A stretch of 64,000 nucleotides of DNA from the NCBI RefSeq assembly GCF_900106595.1, contig NZ_FNNC01000005.1, positions 62,001-126,000 on the forward strand, in the 5' to 3' direction. This DNA is from Marinococcus luteus (GTDB lineage Bacteria > Bacillota > Bacilli > Bacillales > Marinococcaceae). This document shows, one piece after another, positions 49,363-59,653 of the stretch. Each line of letters opens with the position of its first letter. Position 1 is the first letter of the stretch. The translations under genes and the position numbers were made by a program. Under the pieces are notes generated by a model. The model was not told the origin of the DNA, did no database searches, and saw only the letters and a list, made by a program, of their open reading frames with translations.

Positions 49363-50463
49363 ATGGCTTTAACAACAGGTATAGTCGGACTTCCAAACGT
49401 CGGGAAGTCAACATTGTTCAACGCGATCACCCAGGCTGGAGCGGAGTCTGCCAACTATCCGTTCTGCACTATCGATCCGAATGTAGGTATTGTGGAAGTG
49501 CCGGACAGCAGGCTCGAACAGTTAACAAATATGTTTCAGCCGAAAAAAACGATTCCTACCGCATTTGAATTTACAGACATCGCCGGTATTGTTGAAGGAG
49601 CGAGTAAAGGAGAAGGTCTCGGCAATAAATTTCTTTCGCATATCCGGGAAGTGGACGCGATTTCCCACGTGGTACGCTGCTTTGACAGTGATGACGTCAC
49701 CCACGTTTCCGGGAAAATAGATCCGATCCATGATATCGAAGTAATTAACCTTGAACTGATTCTTGCAGACCTTGAAACGGCGGAAAAGCGGATCGATAAA
49801 GTGGCAAAGCTTGCCAAGTCCAAGGATAAAGACGCCATGCAGGAGCATGCGGTGCTCGAAAAAATTGTCGAAGCATTGAAAGAAGAGCAGCCCGTGCGCA
49901 GCCTGGAATGGACTGAGGAAGAGCTGAAAATCGTTAAAGGCTTCCAGCTTCTCACGATGAAGCCGGTATTATACGTAGCCAACGTCAGCGAAGATGACTT
50001 AATGGAAGCAGAAGACAATGAACACGTCTCCCGCGTCAGAGAATTCGCTGCAGCTGAAGGGGCGGGCGTAGTAGTTATCTCCGGGAAAATTGAAGAAGAG
50101 CTGGCGGAGCTTGAAGGAGAAGAAAAAAATGAATTTCTTCAGGACCTCGGTATTGAAGAGCCGGGGCTTGACCAGCTGATCCGGGAAGCTTATTCCCTGC
50201 TTGGCCTGCAGACGTATTTTACTGCAGGCGAGCCGGAAGTAAGGGCCTGGACGATCCGCAAAAATACAAAAGCCCCTCAGGCAGCAGGGGTAATTCACAG
50301 TGATTTTGAAAAGGGCTTTATCCGTGCTGAGGTTGTCGGATATGAGGACCTGATGCAGGCAGGTGCAATGAACAGCGCCAAAGAAGCAGGCAAGGTAAGG
50401 CTTGAAGGGAAAGAATATATCGTTAAGGATGGCGACGTCGTTCACTTCCGTTTTAACGTTTAA
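49363..50463 (+). CDS. ychF: Ribosome-binding ATPase YchF
   Basis: OBG-family P-loop protein that prefers ATP. 366 residues. G1 GLPNVGKSTLFNA (about 8-20), G3 DIAGIVEGASKGEGLG, coiled coil (about 125-200), and TGS domain at the C-terminus (RAEVVGYEDLM). G4 is atypical (NVSEDD), as expected for YchF. ATG after GAAGGAAA. It probably has its own promoter. Confidence 0.97.
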   Translation: MALTTGIVGLPNVGKSTLFNAITQAGAESANYPFCTIDPNVGIVEVPDSRLEQLTNMFQPKKTIPTAFEFTDIAGIVEGASKGEGLGNKFLSHIREVDAISHVVRCFDSDDVTHVSGKIDPIHDIEVINLELILADLETAEKRIDKVAKLAKSKDKDAMQEHAVLEKIVEALKEEQPVRSLEWTEEELKIVKGFQLLTMKPVLYVANVSEDDLMEAEDNEHVSRVREFAAAEGAGVVVISGKIEEELAELEGEEKNEFLQDLGIEEPGLDQLIREAYSLLGLQTYFTAGEPEVRAWTIRKNTKAPQAAGVIHSDFEKGFIRAEVVGYEDLMQAGAMNSAKEAGKVRLEGKEYIVKDGDVVHFRFNV

Positions 50464-50601
50464 TTTTTCTGCCGGAAATATTGTAAAATGAAAGTCAAGC
50501 TGATATAATTTTAACTTGCGAGTTAAAAACGGATAAGCGTTTTTTGCTCCTTGTTCTTTTCCACCGGAAAAGAGCCGAAGACCAAAAGGAGGTGACGCAG
50601 C
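50464..50601 (+). promoter_or_regulatory. rpsF operon leader, possible S6:S18 binding site
   Basis: This leader contains TTCCACCGGAAAAGAGCCG just before the rpsF ribosome-binding site. A hairpin with CCG near the start codon that binds S6:S18 is known in rpsF leaders of many bacteria. I see the sequence elements but cannot confirm the fold. Confidence 0.35.
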
Positions 50602-50889
50602 ATGCGGAATTATGAGGTACTTTACATTATCAGCCCGAATGTTGACGAAGATGGTGTCAAAAACACAATCGAACGGTACAACAAAATCTTAACAGATAAC
50701 GGCGCTGAGATTGAAAAAGTAGACGAAGTAGGAAAAAAACGTCTCGCATACGAAATCAATGATTTTCGTGACGGGTATTACGTTGTAACCTATATTAAAG
50801 GCACCGCGGACGCTACCAACGAATTTGACCGTCTGGTTAAAATCGATGATAACGTAATCCGCCACTTAGTTGTTCGTAACGACGACTAA
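50602..50889 (+). CDS. rpsF: Ribosomal protein bS6
   Basis: 95 residues; small-subunit protein pairing with S18 on 16S rRNA. Typical start MRNYEVLYIISPNVDEDGVK, GKKRLAYEINDFRDGYY, and DDNVIRHLVVRND. ATG after AAGGAGG. First gene of rpsF-ssb-rpsR. Confidence 0.98.
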   Translation: MRNYEVLYIISPNVDEDGVKNTIERYNKILTDNGAEIEKVDEVGKKRLAYEINDFRDGYYVVTYIKGTADATNEFDRLVKIDDNVIRHLVVRNDD

Positions 50890-50916
50890 TTTCATTAACA
50901 ATCAGGAGGGGTTTAA

Positions 50917-51405
50917 ATGATAAATCGTGTCGTGTTAGTCGGTCGGCTGACCGCGGACCCTGATCTGCGTTATACCCCGAACGGCGTAGCAGTCGCTAAC
51001 TTTCGCATTGCGGTAAATCGTCCATTTACCAACCAGCAGGGCGAACGTGAAGCAGACTTTCTTAACTGCGTCATTTGGCGGAAGCAGGCAGAAAATGTGG
51101 CCAATTACTTGAAAAAAGGCAGCCTGGCCGGTGTGGACGGACGTATGCAGAGCCGGAGCTATGAAAACCAGGAAGGCCGTCGTGTAACGGTAGTAGAAGT
51201 TCAGGCGGAGAGCGTGCAGTTTCTTGAACCGCGCGGAGCATCCGGAGGCGGAGGTTCTTCGCAGGGAGGCGGCTATTCTCAGCAGCAGAGCAGCCAGAGC
51301 TCAGGTTCAGGCCAGCAAAATCGCGATTCGTCTAATTTAAACGATGATCCGTTTTCGGATAACGGGCAGCCAATCGACATTTCAGATGACGATTTGCCAT
51401 TCTAA
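50917..51405 (+). CDS. ssb: Single-stranded DNA-binding protein
   Basis: Protects ssDNA and recruits repair and replication proteins. 162 residues: OB fold (about 1-105, [21 protein letters not shown]), a Gly/Ser/Gln-rich linker, and the protein-docking tip [12 protein letters not shown] after AGGAGGGG. Between rpsF and rpsR. Confidence 0.98.
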   Translation: MINRVVLVGRLTADPDLRYTPNGVAVANFRIAVNRPFTNQQGEREADFLNCVIWRKQAENVANYLKKGSLAGVDGRMQSRSYENQEGRRVTVVEVQAESVQFLEPRGASGGGGSSQGGGYSQQQSSQSSGSGQQNRDSSNLNDDPFSDNGQPIDISDDDLPF

Positions 51406-51449
51406 AACCCCTGAGAGCATAAACAATCTTTTATAAAGGAGGATAAACA

Positions 51450-51686
51450 ATGGCAGCAGCAGCACGTCGTAGAGGAAAAAGACGGAAAGTTTGTTACTTC
51501 ACAGTAAACAAAATTACTCATATCGATTACAAAGATACTGAACTCTTGAAGAAGTTTATTTCAGAAAGAGGGAAGATTCTTCCACGCCGCGTAACTGGTA
51601 CGAGTGCGAAATATCAGCGTAAGCTGACTCGCGCTATCAAGCGTTCCCGTCACGTAGCATTGCTTCCTTTCGTGCGTGAGCAGTAA
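51450..51686 (+). CDS. rpsR: Ribosomal protein bS18
   Basis: 78 residues, basic ([32 protein letters not shown]). One Cys near residue 13, no complete zinc motif. ATG after AAGGAGG. Last gene of the operon, followed by a strong terminator. Confidence 0.98.
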   Translation: MAAAARRRGKRRKVCYFTVNKITHIDYKDTELLKKFISERGKILPRRVTGTSAKYQRKLTRAIKRSRHVALLPFVREQ

Positions 51687-51695
51687 GGATAACAT

Positions 51696-51742
51696 TGAAG
51701 CACCCTTTTCCAGGTTTCAGGCCTGGGAAAGGGTGTTTTATT
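51696..51742 (+). terminator. Terminator of rpsF-ssb-rpsR
   Basis: CACCCTTTTCCAGG / CCTGGGAAAGGGTG hairpin followed by TTTTATTG. Confidence 0.85.
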
Positions 51743-51837
51743 GTAAAAAAATGGCTGTATGTTTAGTCTGCTTCCTCCCCGGGGTATAAATGAAGTAATT
51801 GTTAAAGCGTTTTATATACCGGGAAGGAGGTTTTCAC

Positions 51838-51975
51838 ATGGACGTTCAGTCTTATATTACGAAAATTAATAAACAGCTTGAAGAACTGAAGCAGGATGAT
51901 ATTCAGGCCGCAGATGAAAACATAGAAGCGGAAGTGCTAAACGAATCTTCTTTCAAACTGCCGAATGAAGAATAA
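51838..51975 (+). CDS. Small protein of 45 residues, unknown function
   Basis: ATG at 51838 follows a perfect GAAGGAGG. The product starts MDVQSYITKINKQLEELKQD and ends ESSFKLPNEE; it is acidic (about 11 Glu/Asp), helical, without Cys or a membrane segment. It has its own terminator (52009-52038) and a 95-base upstream gap after the rpsR terminator, so it looks monocistronic. I do not recognise a family. Confidence 0.65.
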   Translation: MDVQSYITKINKQLEELKQDDIQAADENIEAEVLNESSFKLPNEE

Positions 51976-52008
51976 ACAGCAGCCCTGCAGCAGATAAATA
52001 AACGAAAT

Positions 52009-52038
52009 AAGGCGCTGACGGAAGTCAGCGTTTTTTAG
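52009..52038 (+). terminator. Terminator of the 45-residue gene
   Basis: CGCTGAC-ggaa-GTCAGCG followed by TTTTTT. Confidence 0.85.
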
Positions 52039-52225
52039 ATATGAACAGCCTTTGACTATTCGGCTGTTCGTCTTTCTTTTTGAAAAGGAATAAGCTAAAA
52101 TGAACGAATGGAATTTCCATGAATACGAAGGGATAAAGGCAGCACGGGGATAATGTCGGAGTAAAAGCAATCAGGCGGCTGCTGTACATTTATTTGACTG
52201 CCTTTGTAAATGAGGTGAACGTGAA

Positions 52226-53164
52226 GTGAAAAATGCTAGAAGTGTCGCAGAAGCAGCCGTCTTTAGCGCTGTTTTCCTGGTGCTGGTACTGCTGTTGATC
52301 TTTGTGCCGGTCGTGGGAAGTATATTAACGATAGCGATGCCGCTTCCGTTTATTATTTTTGTGGCAAGAAACGGATGGAAGCCGGGCGTTTTTATGTTTA
52401 TCGTCTGTGCGCTGCTTGCGACTCTGTTTACGGGCGGTATTGGTTTTCCGACTGCTTTGATTTTCGGTCTTGGGGGCATTGCAGCAGGTGAGCTTATTCA
52501 TCAAAAGAAGCCGGCTTTTGCCGTTTTTGCTGCAGGAACTGTCGCGTATATAATCGGCCTGGTTTTATTTTATTTGAGTTCGGTTCTTCTGTTTAATATT
52601 GATCCGATCCAATTGATCCAGCAAACATTAAATGACTCTATTGCCCAGGCAAGAAGCATGATGGAGAGCATCGATCAAAATACTTCGAATCTGGATGCCT
52701 TAGCAGAGATGGTCACGCTGGTTCAGTATATCGGCCCGGTGCTCCTGATTGGTACAGGCATTATTCTTTCATTTATAACCCAGGTGTTCGCTCATGTCAT
52801 TTTGAAGCGTGTCCGGATGGACTATCAGCAGTTTCCGGCTTTTCGAAACTGGAATTTTCCGAGGTCTCTCATATGGTATTATTTGACTGGTTCTATATTT
52901 ATTTTGATTGGACTTGAAGAAGGCACAGCTATGTATATTGTTGTTATGAACCTTTTTCCTCTTTTAGAGCTGGCTGTGGCTATTCAGGGCTTTACCGTGA
53001 TCTTTTATTTTCTGCATGCTAAATCTTATCCGAAATACTACGGGGTTCTCATTATTGTCGGGAGTATATTATTATCAACAATAGCATTATTTTTAGCCCG
53101 CATTTTAGGTATAATAGATTTAGGTCTAAACTTGAAGCAACGCATTCAAACCGACACGAAGTAG
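52226..53164 (+). CDS. yybS: DUF2232 (YybS-like) membrane protein
   Basis: 312 residues, about eight membrane helices (AVFSAVFLVLVLLLIFVPVV; KPGVFMFIVCALLATLFTGG; YIGPVLLIGTGIILSFI). Position before gdpP and rplI matches YybS. Start GTG at 52226 after GAGGTGAACGTGAA. Function unknown; the family resembles energy-coupling substrate components only loosely. Confidence 0.88.
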   Translation: MKNARSVAEAAVFSAVFLVLVLLLIFVPVVGSILTIAMPLPFIIFVARNGWKPGVFMFIVCALLATLFTGGIGFPTALIFGLGGIAAGELIHQKKPAFAVFAAGTVAYIIGLVLFYLSSVLLFNIDPIQLIQQTLNDSIAQARSMMESIDQNTSNLDALAEMVTLVQYIGPVLLIGTGIILSFITQVFAHVILKRVRMDYQQFPAFRNWNFPRSLIWYYLTGSIFILIGLEEGTAMYIVVMNLFPLLELAVAIQGFTVIFYFLHAKSYPKYYGVLIIVGSILLSTIALFLARILGIIDLGLNLKQRIQTDTK

Positions 53165-53176
53165 GGGTTGAGTTAC

Positions 53177-55147
53177 ATGCCGAAGTTTTTAATACGGCGG
53201 TGGTACGGCTATCATATCGTCGGATTGTTCATACTAGCCGGAATAGCACTTGCCTTTCTCACCTGGTTTCAATGGGAAATAGGAGCTGTAGGATTTACAC
53301 TGCTTGGGGCTTTGGCTATTTATGTTATCCAGGCAGAGCGTTCATTTGAAAAAGAACTTGAACGGTATATATCTACGCTGACCCACCGTGTGAACAAGGC
53401 AGGGGAGGAAGCGGTTACCGAAATGCCTATCGGCATACTGCTGTATGACAAGAATTATCAGATACAGTGGGCGAACCCCTTCATTCTTTCCTACCTGCCG
53501 AAAGAGTTCATGGGAAAGCCGATCAGTACCGTCTCTGAACGTCTGGCTGCAGCGATTAAGCAGGGGGAAAGCGAAATACACTTAACGATGAGAAATCGTC
53601 ATTATACCGTTTATATTCACCGCGAAGAGCGGCTGCTGTATTTTTTTGATATGACCGAAACGACGGATATACAGGCGATGTATCAAAAAGAGAAATCAGT
53701 CGTTGCATTTATTTATTTAGATAACTTTACCGAAGTTACCCAGGGCATGGACGATCAGACAAGAAGCCGGCTGATGAGTCATGTAACTACCGCTTTGAAT
53801 GAGTGGGCGGGGGATCATGACATTTTACTGCGCAGCATCTCTGTAGACCGGTTTATTGCTATCATGAACCAGGATGCCCTTGATCATCTCGAGCAGACAA
53901 AATTTGAACTGCTCGATTATGTACGTGATATTACGAGTAAAGAAAAGGTGACCATCACCCTGAGTATCGGTATCGGTTCGGGCGAACCATCTCTGCAGGA
54001 ACTTGGTTCGCTGGCTCAGTCCAGTCTCGATCTCGCACTCGGACGTGGAGGAGACCAGGTAGCCATCAAGGATGCGAACGGAAAAGTTCGTTTTTACGGC
54101 GGGAAGTCCAATGCAGTCGAAAAGCGCACCCGGGTGCGCGCCAGGGTTATTTCCCACGCACTGCGTGATTTTGTTCTCGAAAGCGACCAGGTCATTGTGA
54201 TGGGCCATAAAAATCCGGATATGGATGCTATTGGTGCTGCTATTGGTGTGCTTAAAATCGCTGAAGTAAATAATACAGATGCGTATGTCGTCGTTGATCC
54301 GGATGAAATTAATCCGGATGTGAAAAAGCTGATGGAAGAAATTGAAAACCACGAATACCTTTGGTCTCAATTTATTACGCCGTCAGAAGCAATGGATGAA
54401 GTAACGAAGCACACGCTGCTCGTCGTCGTGGATACACACAAACCCTCCATGGTTATCGAGCCGCGGCTGATTGACCGCGTGAACCGTACGATTGTTCTTG
54501 ACCACCACCGCCGGGGAGAAGAGTTCATTGAAGATCCGGTGCTTGTATATATGGAACCGTACGCTTCATCCACGGCCGAGCTTGTAACAGAGCTTCTGGA
54601 GTATCAGCCGAAAAAGCTCAGTATGGATGTGCTTGAAGCCACGGCGATGCTTGCGGGCATTATTGTGGATACGAAAAGCTTCGCCATCCGAACAGGATCG
54701 AGAACGTTCGATGCAGCCTCATTTTTAAAAATGCACGGTGCCGATACGACTATGGTACAGATGCTGTTAAAAGAAGACCTCGATCAGTACGTCGAGCGGT
54801 CGCATCTTATCGAACGGGCGGAGGTGTACCGTGACGGTATGGCTGTTGCCGCCGCTGCGGAAGATGAAATGTACGGCCAGATTTTAATCGCCCAGGCAGC
54901 GGACACCCTGCTTACGATGAATGATATTAAAGGTTCGTTTGTGATATCTAAGCGTCAGGATGATAAAATTAGTATCAGCGCCCGTTCACTTGGTGAAGTG
55001 AATGTGCAGTTAATAATGGAAGCTTTAGGCGGAGGCGGTCATTTAACGAACGCGGCAACGCAGCTGACCGATGTCACGATTGAAGAAGCGGAAAAACGCC
55101 TGAAGCAGGCTATTGATGAATATTTGCAAGGAGGCACATCCGAATGA
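53177..55147 (+). CDS. gdpP: Cyclic di-AMP phosphodiesterase GdpP
   Basis: Degrades c-di-AMP to pApA, affecting potassium and osmotic balance and cell-wall stress. 656 residues. Two N-terminal helices (about 10-50), PAS (about 75-150, [20 protein letters not shown]), degenerate GGDEF (about 170-300; lacks the GGDEF tetrad), DHH (about 335-500: [26 protein letters not shown]) and DHHA1 ([10 protein letters not shown]). The ATG at 53177 follows AGGGG at nine bases; the TTG at 53168 is worse placed. Overlaps rplI by four bases. Confidence 0.95.
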   Translation: MPKFLIRRWYGYHIVGLFILAGIALAFLTWFQWEIGAVGFTLLGALAIYVIQAERSFEKELERYISTLTHRVNKAGEEAVTEMPIGILLYDKNYQIQWANPFILSYLPKEFMGKPISTVSERLAAAIKQGESEIHLTMRNRHYTVYIHREERLLYFFDMTETTDIQAMYQKEKSVVAFIYLDNFTEVTQGMDDQTRSRLMSHVTTALNEWAGDHDILLRSISVDRFIAIMNQDALDHLEQTKFELLDYVRDITSKEKVTITLSIGIGSGEPSLQELGSLAQSSLDLALGRGGDQVAIKDANGKVRFYGGKSNAVEKRTRVRARVISHALRDFVLESDQVIVMGHKNPDMDAIGAAIGVLKIAEVNNTDAYVVVDPDEINPDVKKLMEEIENHEYLWSQFITPSEAMDEVTKHTLLVVVDTHKPSMVIEPRLIDRVNRTIVLDHHRRGEEFIEDPVLVYMEPYASSTAELVTELLEYQPKKLSMDVLEATAMLAGIIVDTKSFAIRTGSRTFDAASFLKMHGADTTMVQMLLKEDLDQYVERSHLIERAEVYRDGMAVAAAAEDEMYGQILIAQAADTLLTMNDIKGSFVISKRQDDKISISARSLGEVNVQLIMEALGGGGHLTNAATQLTDVTIEEAEKRLKQAIDEYLQGGTSE

Positions 55148-55587
55148 AAGTCATACTGAAACAAGACGTAAAAGGCCAGGGAAAAAAAGGTGAAGTTGCA
55201 GACGTGTCTGAAGGATACGCCAGAAACTATTTATTAAAGAAAAACCTTGCCGTGGAAGCAAGCAAAGGCAATCTGAGGGACCTGGAAGCTACGCAGAAAA
55301 AACAAAAAGAACGTGAGCAGGAAGAGCTTGAGCAGGCGAAGAAGTTTAAGGAGCAGCTCGAAAAAACAGATGTGGAGCTTACTGCGAAAGCGGGAGAAGG
55401 CGGCCGTTTGTTCGGAGCGGTTTCCACAAAACAGATTGCTGAAAAGCTGAAAAGCATGAATATGAAAGTGGATAAACGCAAAATAGAAATCGACCAGCCA
55501 ATTCGTTCGCTTGGCTACACCAAAGTACCAATCAAGATTCATCCTGAAGTCACAGCTGTCGTAAACGTACACGTGACGGAAGAGTAA
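55144..55587 (+). CDS. rplI: Ribosomal protein bL9
   Basis: 147 residues with the two-domain L9 shape: N-terminal [20 protein letters not shown], long connecting helix (about 40-75), and C-terminal [20 protein letters not shown] after AAGGAGG overlapping the gdpP stop. Ends at a strong terminator before dnaB. Confidence 0.98.
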   Translation: MKVILKQDVKGQGKKGEVADVSEGYARNYLLKKNLAVEASKGNLRDLEATQKKQKEREQEELEQAKKFKEQLEKTDVELTAKAGEGGRLFGAVSTKQIAEKLKSMNMKVDKRKIEIDQPIRSLGYTKVPIKIHPEVTAVVNVHVTEE

Positions 55588-55603
55588 CAGCTGCGTGGAT
55601 GAA

Positions 55604-55657
55604 TAAAGAGCCTGTTTCCCCGTCATAAACAGAGGGTAAGAACCAGGCTCTTTTTTT
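55604..55657 (+). terminator. Terminator after rplI
   Basis: AAAGAGCCTG / CAGGCTCTTTTTTT arms around an internal smaller stem; long T run. Confidence 0.8.
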
Positions 55658-55683
55658 CAACACGTTCTATAGAGGTGAAAGCA

Positions 55684-57048
55684 ATGAATGATATTTTCAC
55701 AGAACGGGTCCCCCCGCAGAATATTGAAGCAGAGCAGGCTGTTTTAGGTGCTGTCTTTTTAGAGGGAGAAGCACTCATTACTGCCACGGAGCATTTGATG
55801 CCGGAAGACTTCTATCGTCAGTCGCATCAGCGTATTTTTAATACGATGATTGAGCTGTCCGAACGGGGAGAGCCGGTGGATCTTATTACGGTCAGCACGG
55901 AGCTGCAGGCAAAACAGGTGCTCGAAGAAATCGGCGGCCTTTCCTATCTTACCGATCTGGCAAACGCTGTACCGACAGCGGCCAACGTCGGTTATTACAG
56001 TCAGGGCGTATACAGCAAGTCCCTGCTGCGTCGGCTGATACGGGCAGCAACTAACATAGTGAACGAAGGCTACAGCGGAGAACACGATGTAGAGGAAGTA
56101 CTTAACGAAGCTGAAAAGACCATAATGGAAGTGTCGCAGGAGCGTCGTTCGTCGGCCTTCGTTTCCATTAAAGACGTACTCATTGAAACATATGACAATA
56201 TTGAAATGCTGCAGAACCGTGAAAATGATGTAACCGGAATTGCGAGCGGCTTTGCCGAGCTCGACCATATGACTGCCGGGTTTCAGCGCAGTGACCTAGT
56301 GATTGTGGCTGCGAGGCCTTCGATGGGGAAAACGGCCTTTGCCTTAAACATTGCCCAGAACATTGCGACGAAAACCGAGGAAAATGTGGCGATTTTCAGC
56401 CTGGAGATGGGTGCTGCCCAGCTTGTGCAGCGGATGCTCTGTGCGGAAGGAAACATTGATGCTAACCGCCTTCGTACCGGCGCGCTGCAGGAAGAAGACT
56501 GGGAAAAGCTCACGATGGCGATGGGGAGCTTGTCTTCGGCCGGCATTTTTATTGACGATTCCCCGGGTATCCGGGTGAACGACATACGTGCGAAATGCCT
56601 CCGTTTGAAGCAGGAACGGGGCATTGGAATGATTCTGATTGACTATCTGCAGCTGATCCAGGGAAGCAGCAGAGGCGGGGAGAGCCGCCAGCAGGAAGTG
56701 TCGGAGATCTCCCGTAATTTAAAAGCTCTTGCGCGTGAACTCAATGTCCCGGTAATTGCGCTGTCCCAGCTTTCCCGCGGGGTGGAGTCCAGGCAGGATA
56801 AACGCCCGATGATGTCTGATTTAAGGGAATCCGGAAGTATTGAGCAGGATGCGGATATTGTATCGTTTTTATACCGTGATGATTACTATGACCAGGAATC
56901 CGAAAACCAGAATATCATTGAAATTATTATTGCCAAACAGCGTAACGGCCCGGTCGGTACAGCTGAACTCGCTTTTATTAAAGAATATAATAAATTCGTT
57001 AATTTGGACCGGAGACACGATGATAATCAAATCCCACCCGGAGCTTAG
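55684..57048 (+). CDS. dnaB: Replicative DNA helicase
   Basis: Hexameric motor at the replication fork (called DnaC in B. subtilis). 454 residues. N-terminal domain (about 1-105, PPQNIEAEQAVLGAVFLEGEA), then RecA-like motor with Walker A ARPSMGKTAFALN (about 208-220), Walker B LIDYLQLIQG, and arginine-finger region SDLRESGSIEQDAD. The ATG at 55684 follows GAGGTGAAAG. Its stop lies in the loop of its own terminator. Confidence 0.96.
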   Translation: MNDIFTERVPPQNIEAEQAVLGAVFLEGEALITATEHLMPEDFYRQSHQRIFNTMIELSERGEPVDLITVSTELQAKQVLEEIGGLSYLTDLANAVPTAANVGYYSQGVYSKSLLRRLIRAATNIVNEGYSGEHDVEEVLNEAEKTIMEVSQERRSSAFVSIKDVLIETYDNIEMLQNRENDVTGIASGFAELDHMTAGFQRSDLVIVAARPSMGKTAFALNIAQNIATKTEENVAIFSLEMGAAQLVQRMLCAEGNIDANRLRTGALQEEDWEKLTMAMGSLSSAGIFIDDSPGIRVNDIRAKCLRLKQERGIGMILIDYLQLIQGSSRGGESRQQEVSEISRNLKALARELNVPVIALSQLSRGVESRQDKRPMMSDLRESGSIEQDADIVSFLYRDDYYDQESENQNIIEIIIAKQRNGPVGTAELAFIKEYNKFVNLDRRHDDNQIPPGA

Positions 57049-57061
57049 GCTCCGGGCTTTT
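57037..57061 (+). terminator. Terminator of dnaB, overlapping its stop codon
   Basis: CCCGGAGC (57037-57044) pairs with GCTCCGGG (57049-57056), followed by CTTTTTG. The dnaB TAG (57046-57048) sits in the loop. Confidence 0.75.
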
Positions 57062-57201
57062 TGCATAAGCGAACAAATTAAGCAAATAAAACTTTTAATG
57101 TTCGTGTTTTATTGACTTTGTGTGCCGTGGTTGATAGACTATCTAAGGGATTTTCTGCATAATAAAATTCAAACATGAAAACTTTAGATGAAGCCAAGTG
57201 A

Positions 57202-58560
<1,359 letters not shown>

Positions 58561-58568
58561 AAACCACT

Positions 58569-58601
58569 AAGCATCTGCCATAGAGGTGGATGCTTTTTTT
58601 C
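58569..58601 (+). terminator. Terminator of purA
   Basis: AAGCATCTGCC / GGTGGATGCTT hairpin with seven T. Confidence 0.8.
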
Positions 58602-58673
58602 AATGAATCACTTTTTTCATATAAAACTAGTTGAAATTGTATCTCTGACGTGATAATATTACTCATGTTGTCG

Positions 58674-58682
58674 TTATCCACA
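58674..58682. other. Isolated consensus DnaA box
   Basis: TTATCCACA just upstream of the tRNA cluster, far from oriC. Confidence 0.5.
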
Positions 58683-58703
58683 GCGACAATTTCTTCGTAT
58701 CAG

Positions 58704-58779
58704 GAGCCATTAGCTCAGTTGGTAGAGCATCTGACTTTTAATCAGAGGGTCGGAGGTTCGAATCCTCCATGGCTCACCA
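58704..58779 (+). tRNA. tRNA-Lys(UUU)
   Basis: 76 nt, acceptor GAGCCAT/ATGGCTC, anticodon loop CTTTTAA, discriminator A and encoded CCA. First of a cluster of rightward tRNA genes. Confidence 0.97.
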
Positions 58780-58784
58780 TGAAA

Positions 58785-58859
58785 GGCCCGTTGGTCAAGT
58801 GGTTAAGACACCGCCCTTTCACGGCGGTAACACGGGTTCGAATCCCGTACGGGTCACCA
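58785..58859 (+). tRNA. tRNA-Glu(UUC)
   Basis: 75 nt, acceptor GGCCCGT/ACGGGTC, anticodon loop CTTTCAC, T-loop GGTTCGAATCC, encoded CCA. Five bases after tRNA-Lys. Confidence 0.97.
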
Positions 58860-59057
58860 TTTTCTTATCAAGCAGAAAATAAACAGAGCTGAAACAGACG
58901 AAAAGATTCGCAGTGTATTTCCCCCTGCTCGTTTTTGGAAAGAAGACACCAGAAGGTTGAGTATGCCAGGGAGAGAGCAAAGGAACGTACAAAACGTACG
59001 TGACTGTAGTGAACGAGAGCAGCAGACGACAAGGTTCGCCTTGTATTCTTTTTAAAA

Positions 59058-59133
59058 GGGCCTGTGGTGTAGTGGTTAACATGCCTGCCTGTCACGCAGG
59101 AGATCGCGGGTTCAAATCCCGTCAGGCCCGCCA
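59058..59133 (+). tRNA. tRNA-Asp(GUC)
   Basis: 76 nt, acceptor GGGCCTG/CAGGCCC, anticodon loop CTGTCAC, discriminator G, encoded CCA. The 198-base gap before it holds no gene that I can see, only small inverted repeats. Confidence 0.97.
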
Positions 59134-59190
59134 TTTTTGAATTGCAGACGATCAGTCGTTAAAGCAGCATTCAAGCATTTCCTTTAATAT

Positions 59191-59216
59191 GGCCAGGTAG
59201 CTCAGTCGGTAGAGCA
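59191..59216 (+). pseudogene. 5' fragment of a tRNA gene
   Basis: GGCCAGGTAGCTCAGTCGG and seven further bases form an acceptor 5' strand and a D-arm, 23 of 26 identical to the tRNA-Phe gene downstream. The sequence then changes and no anticodon arm follows. The upstream CATTTCCTTTAATAT is also shared with tRNA-Phe, so a duplicated or recombined 5' half is likely. Confidence 0.8.
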
Positions 59217-59350
59217 ACAAGCAATACTTCTCCGAATGTTCTGCGAGTTGTCCGTCCCGAATTGCTTCATCGAATAAGCAAAGAATGAGGGTAAGGACAG
59301 TGGCTCTAAAAGCAAGAGCAGCACTCAAGCAAAAGCATTTCCTTTAATAT

Positions 59351-59426
59351 GGCTCGATAGCTCAGTCGGTAGAGCAGTGGACTGAAAATCCTCGTGTCGG
59401 CGGTTCGATTCCGTCTCGAGCCACCA
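59351..59426 (+). tRNA. tRNA-Phe(GAA)
   Basis: 76 nt, acceptor GGCTCGA/TCGAGCC, anticodon loop CTGAAAA giving GAA, discriminator A, encoded CCA. Confidence 0.97.
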
Positions 59427-59438
59427 TTTTTATAAAAT

Positions 59439-59477
59439 AACCAGCGCCTGGACATTGACGTCCAGGCGCTTTTTTCA
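59439..59477 (+). terminator. Terminator of the tRNA cluster
   Basis: CAGCGCCTGGAC / GTCCAGGCGC hairpin followed by TTTTTTC. Confidence 0.85.
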
Positions 59478-59514
59478 AAGGCCTTAGGCCTCGATAGGAA
59501 CAGATAAAGAGCTG

Positions 59515-59541
59515 TGTTACAATGTGAAAGAGAATTGTAAT
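59515..59541 (+). promoter_or_regulatory. walRK promoter with two WalR-like half-sites
   Basis: An extended -10 (TGtTACAAT, to 59523) overlaps TGTTAC (59515), and TGTAAT follows at 59536, 21 bases start to start. WalR sites are TGTWAH repeats normally 11 bases apart, so this spacing is two turns rather than one. No good -35 is seen. Confidence 0.35.
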
Positions 59542-59653
59542 CCTCTTAAATATTTTGCAATAAACATAAAGAGGCATACCTGGGCAGGGTGTTACTACAC
59601 ATAGATGACTGAATTTATGCCTTTTCACATTTGAGGAATGGAGCGGTGGGAAC

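Noticed and set aside
58860-59057. A hidden tRNA or small gene in the gap between tRNA-Glu and tRNA-Asp
   Set aside because: No cloverleaf or start signal found; only short inverted repeats such as ACGTAC.
58650-59134. Small frames overlapping the tRNA cluster, such as the one at 58650-58892
   Set aside because: They translate tRNA sequence; typical false calls.
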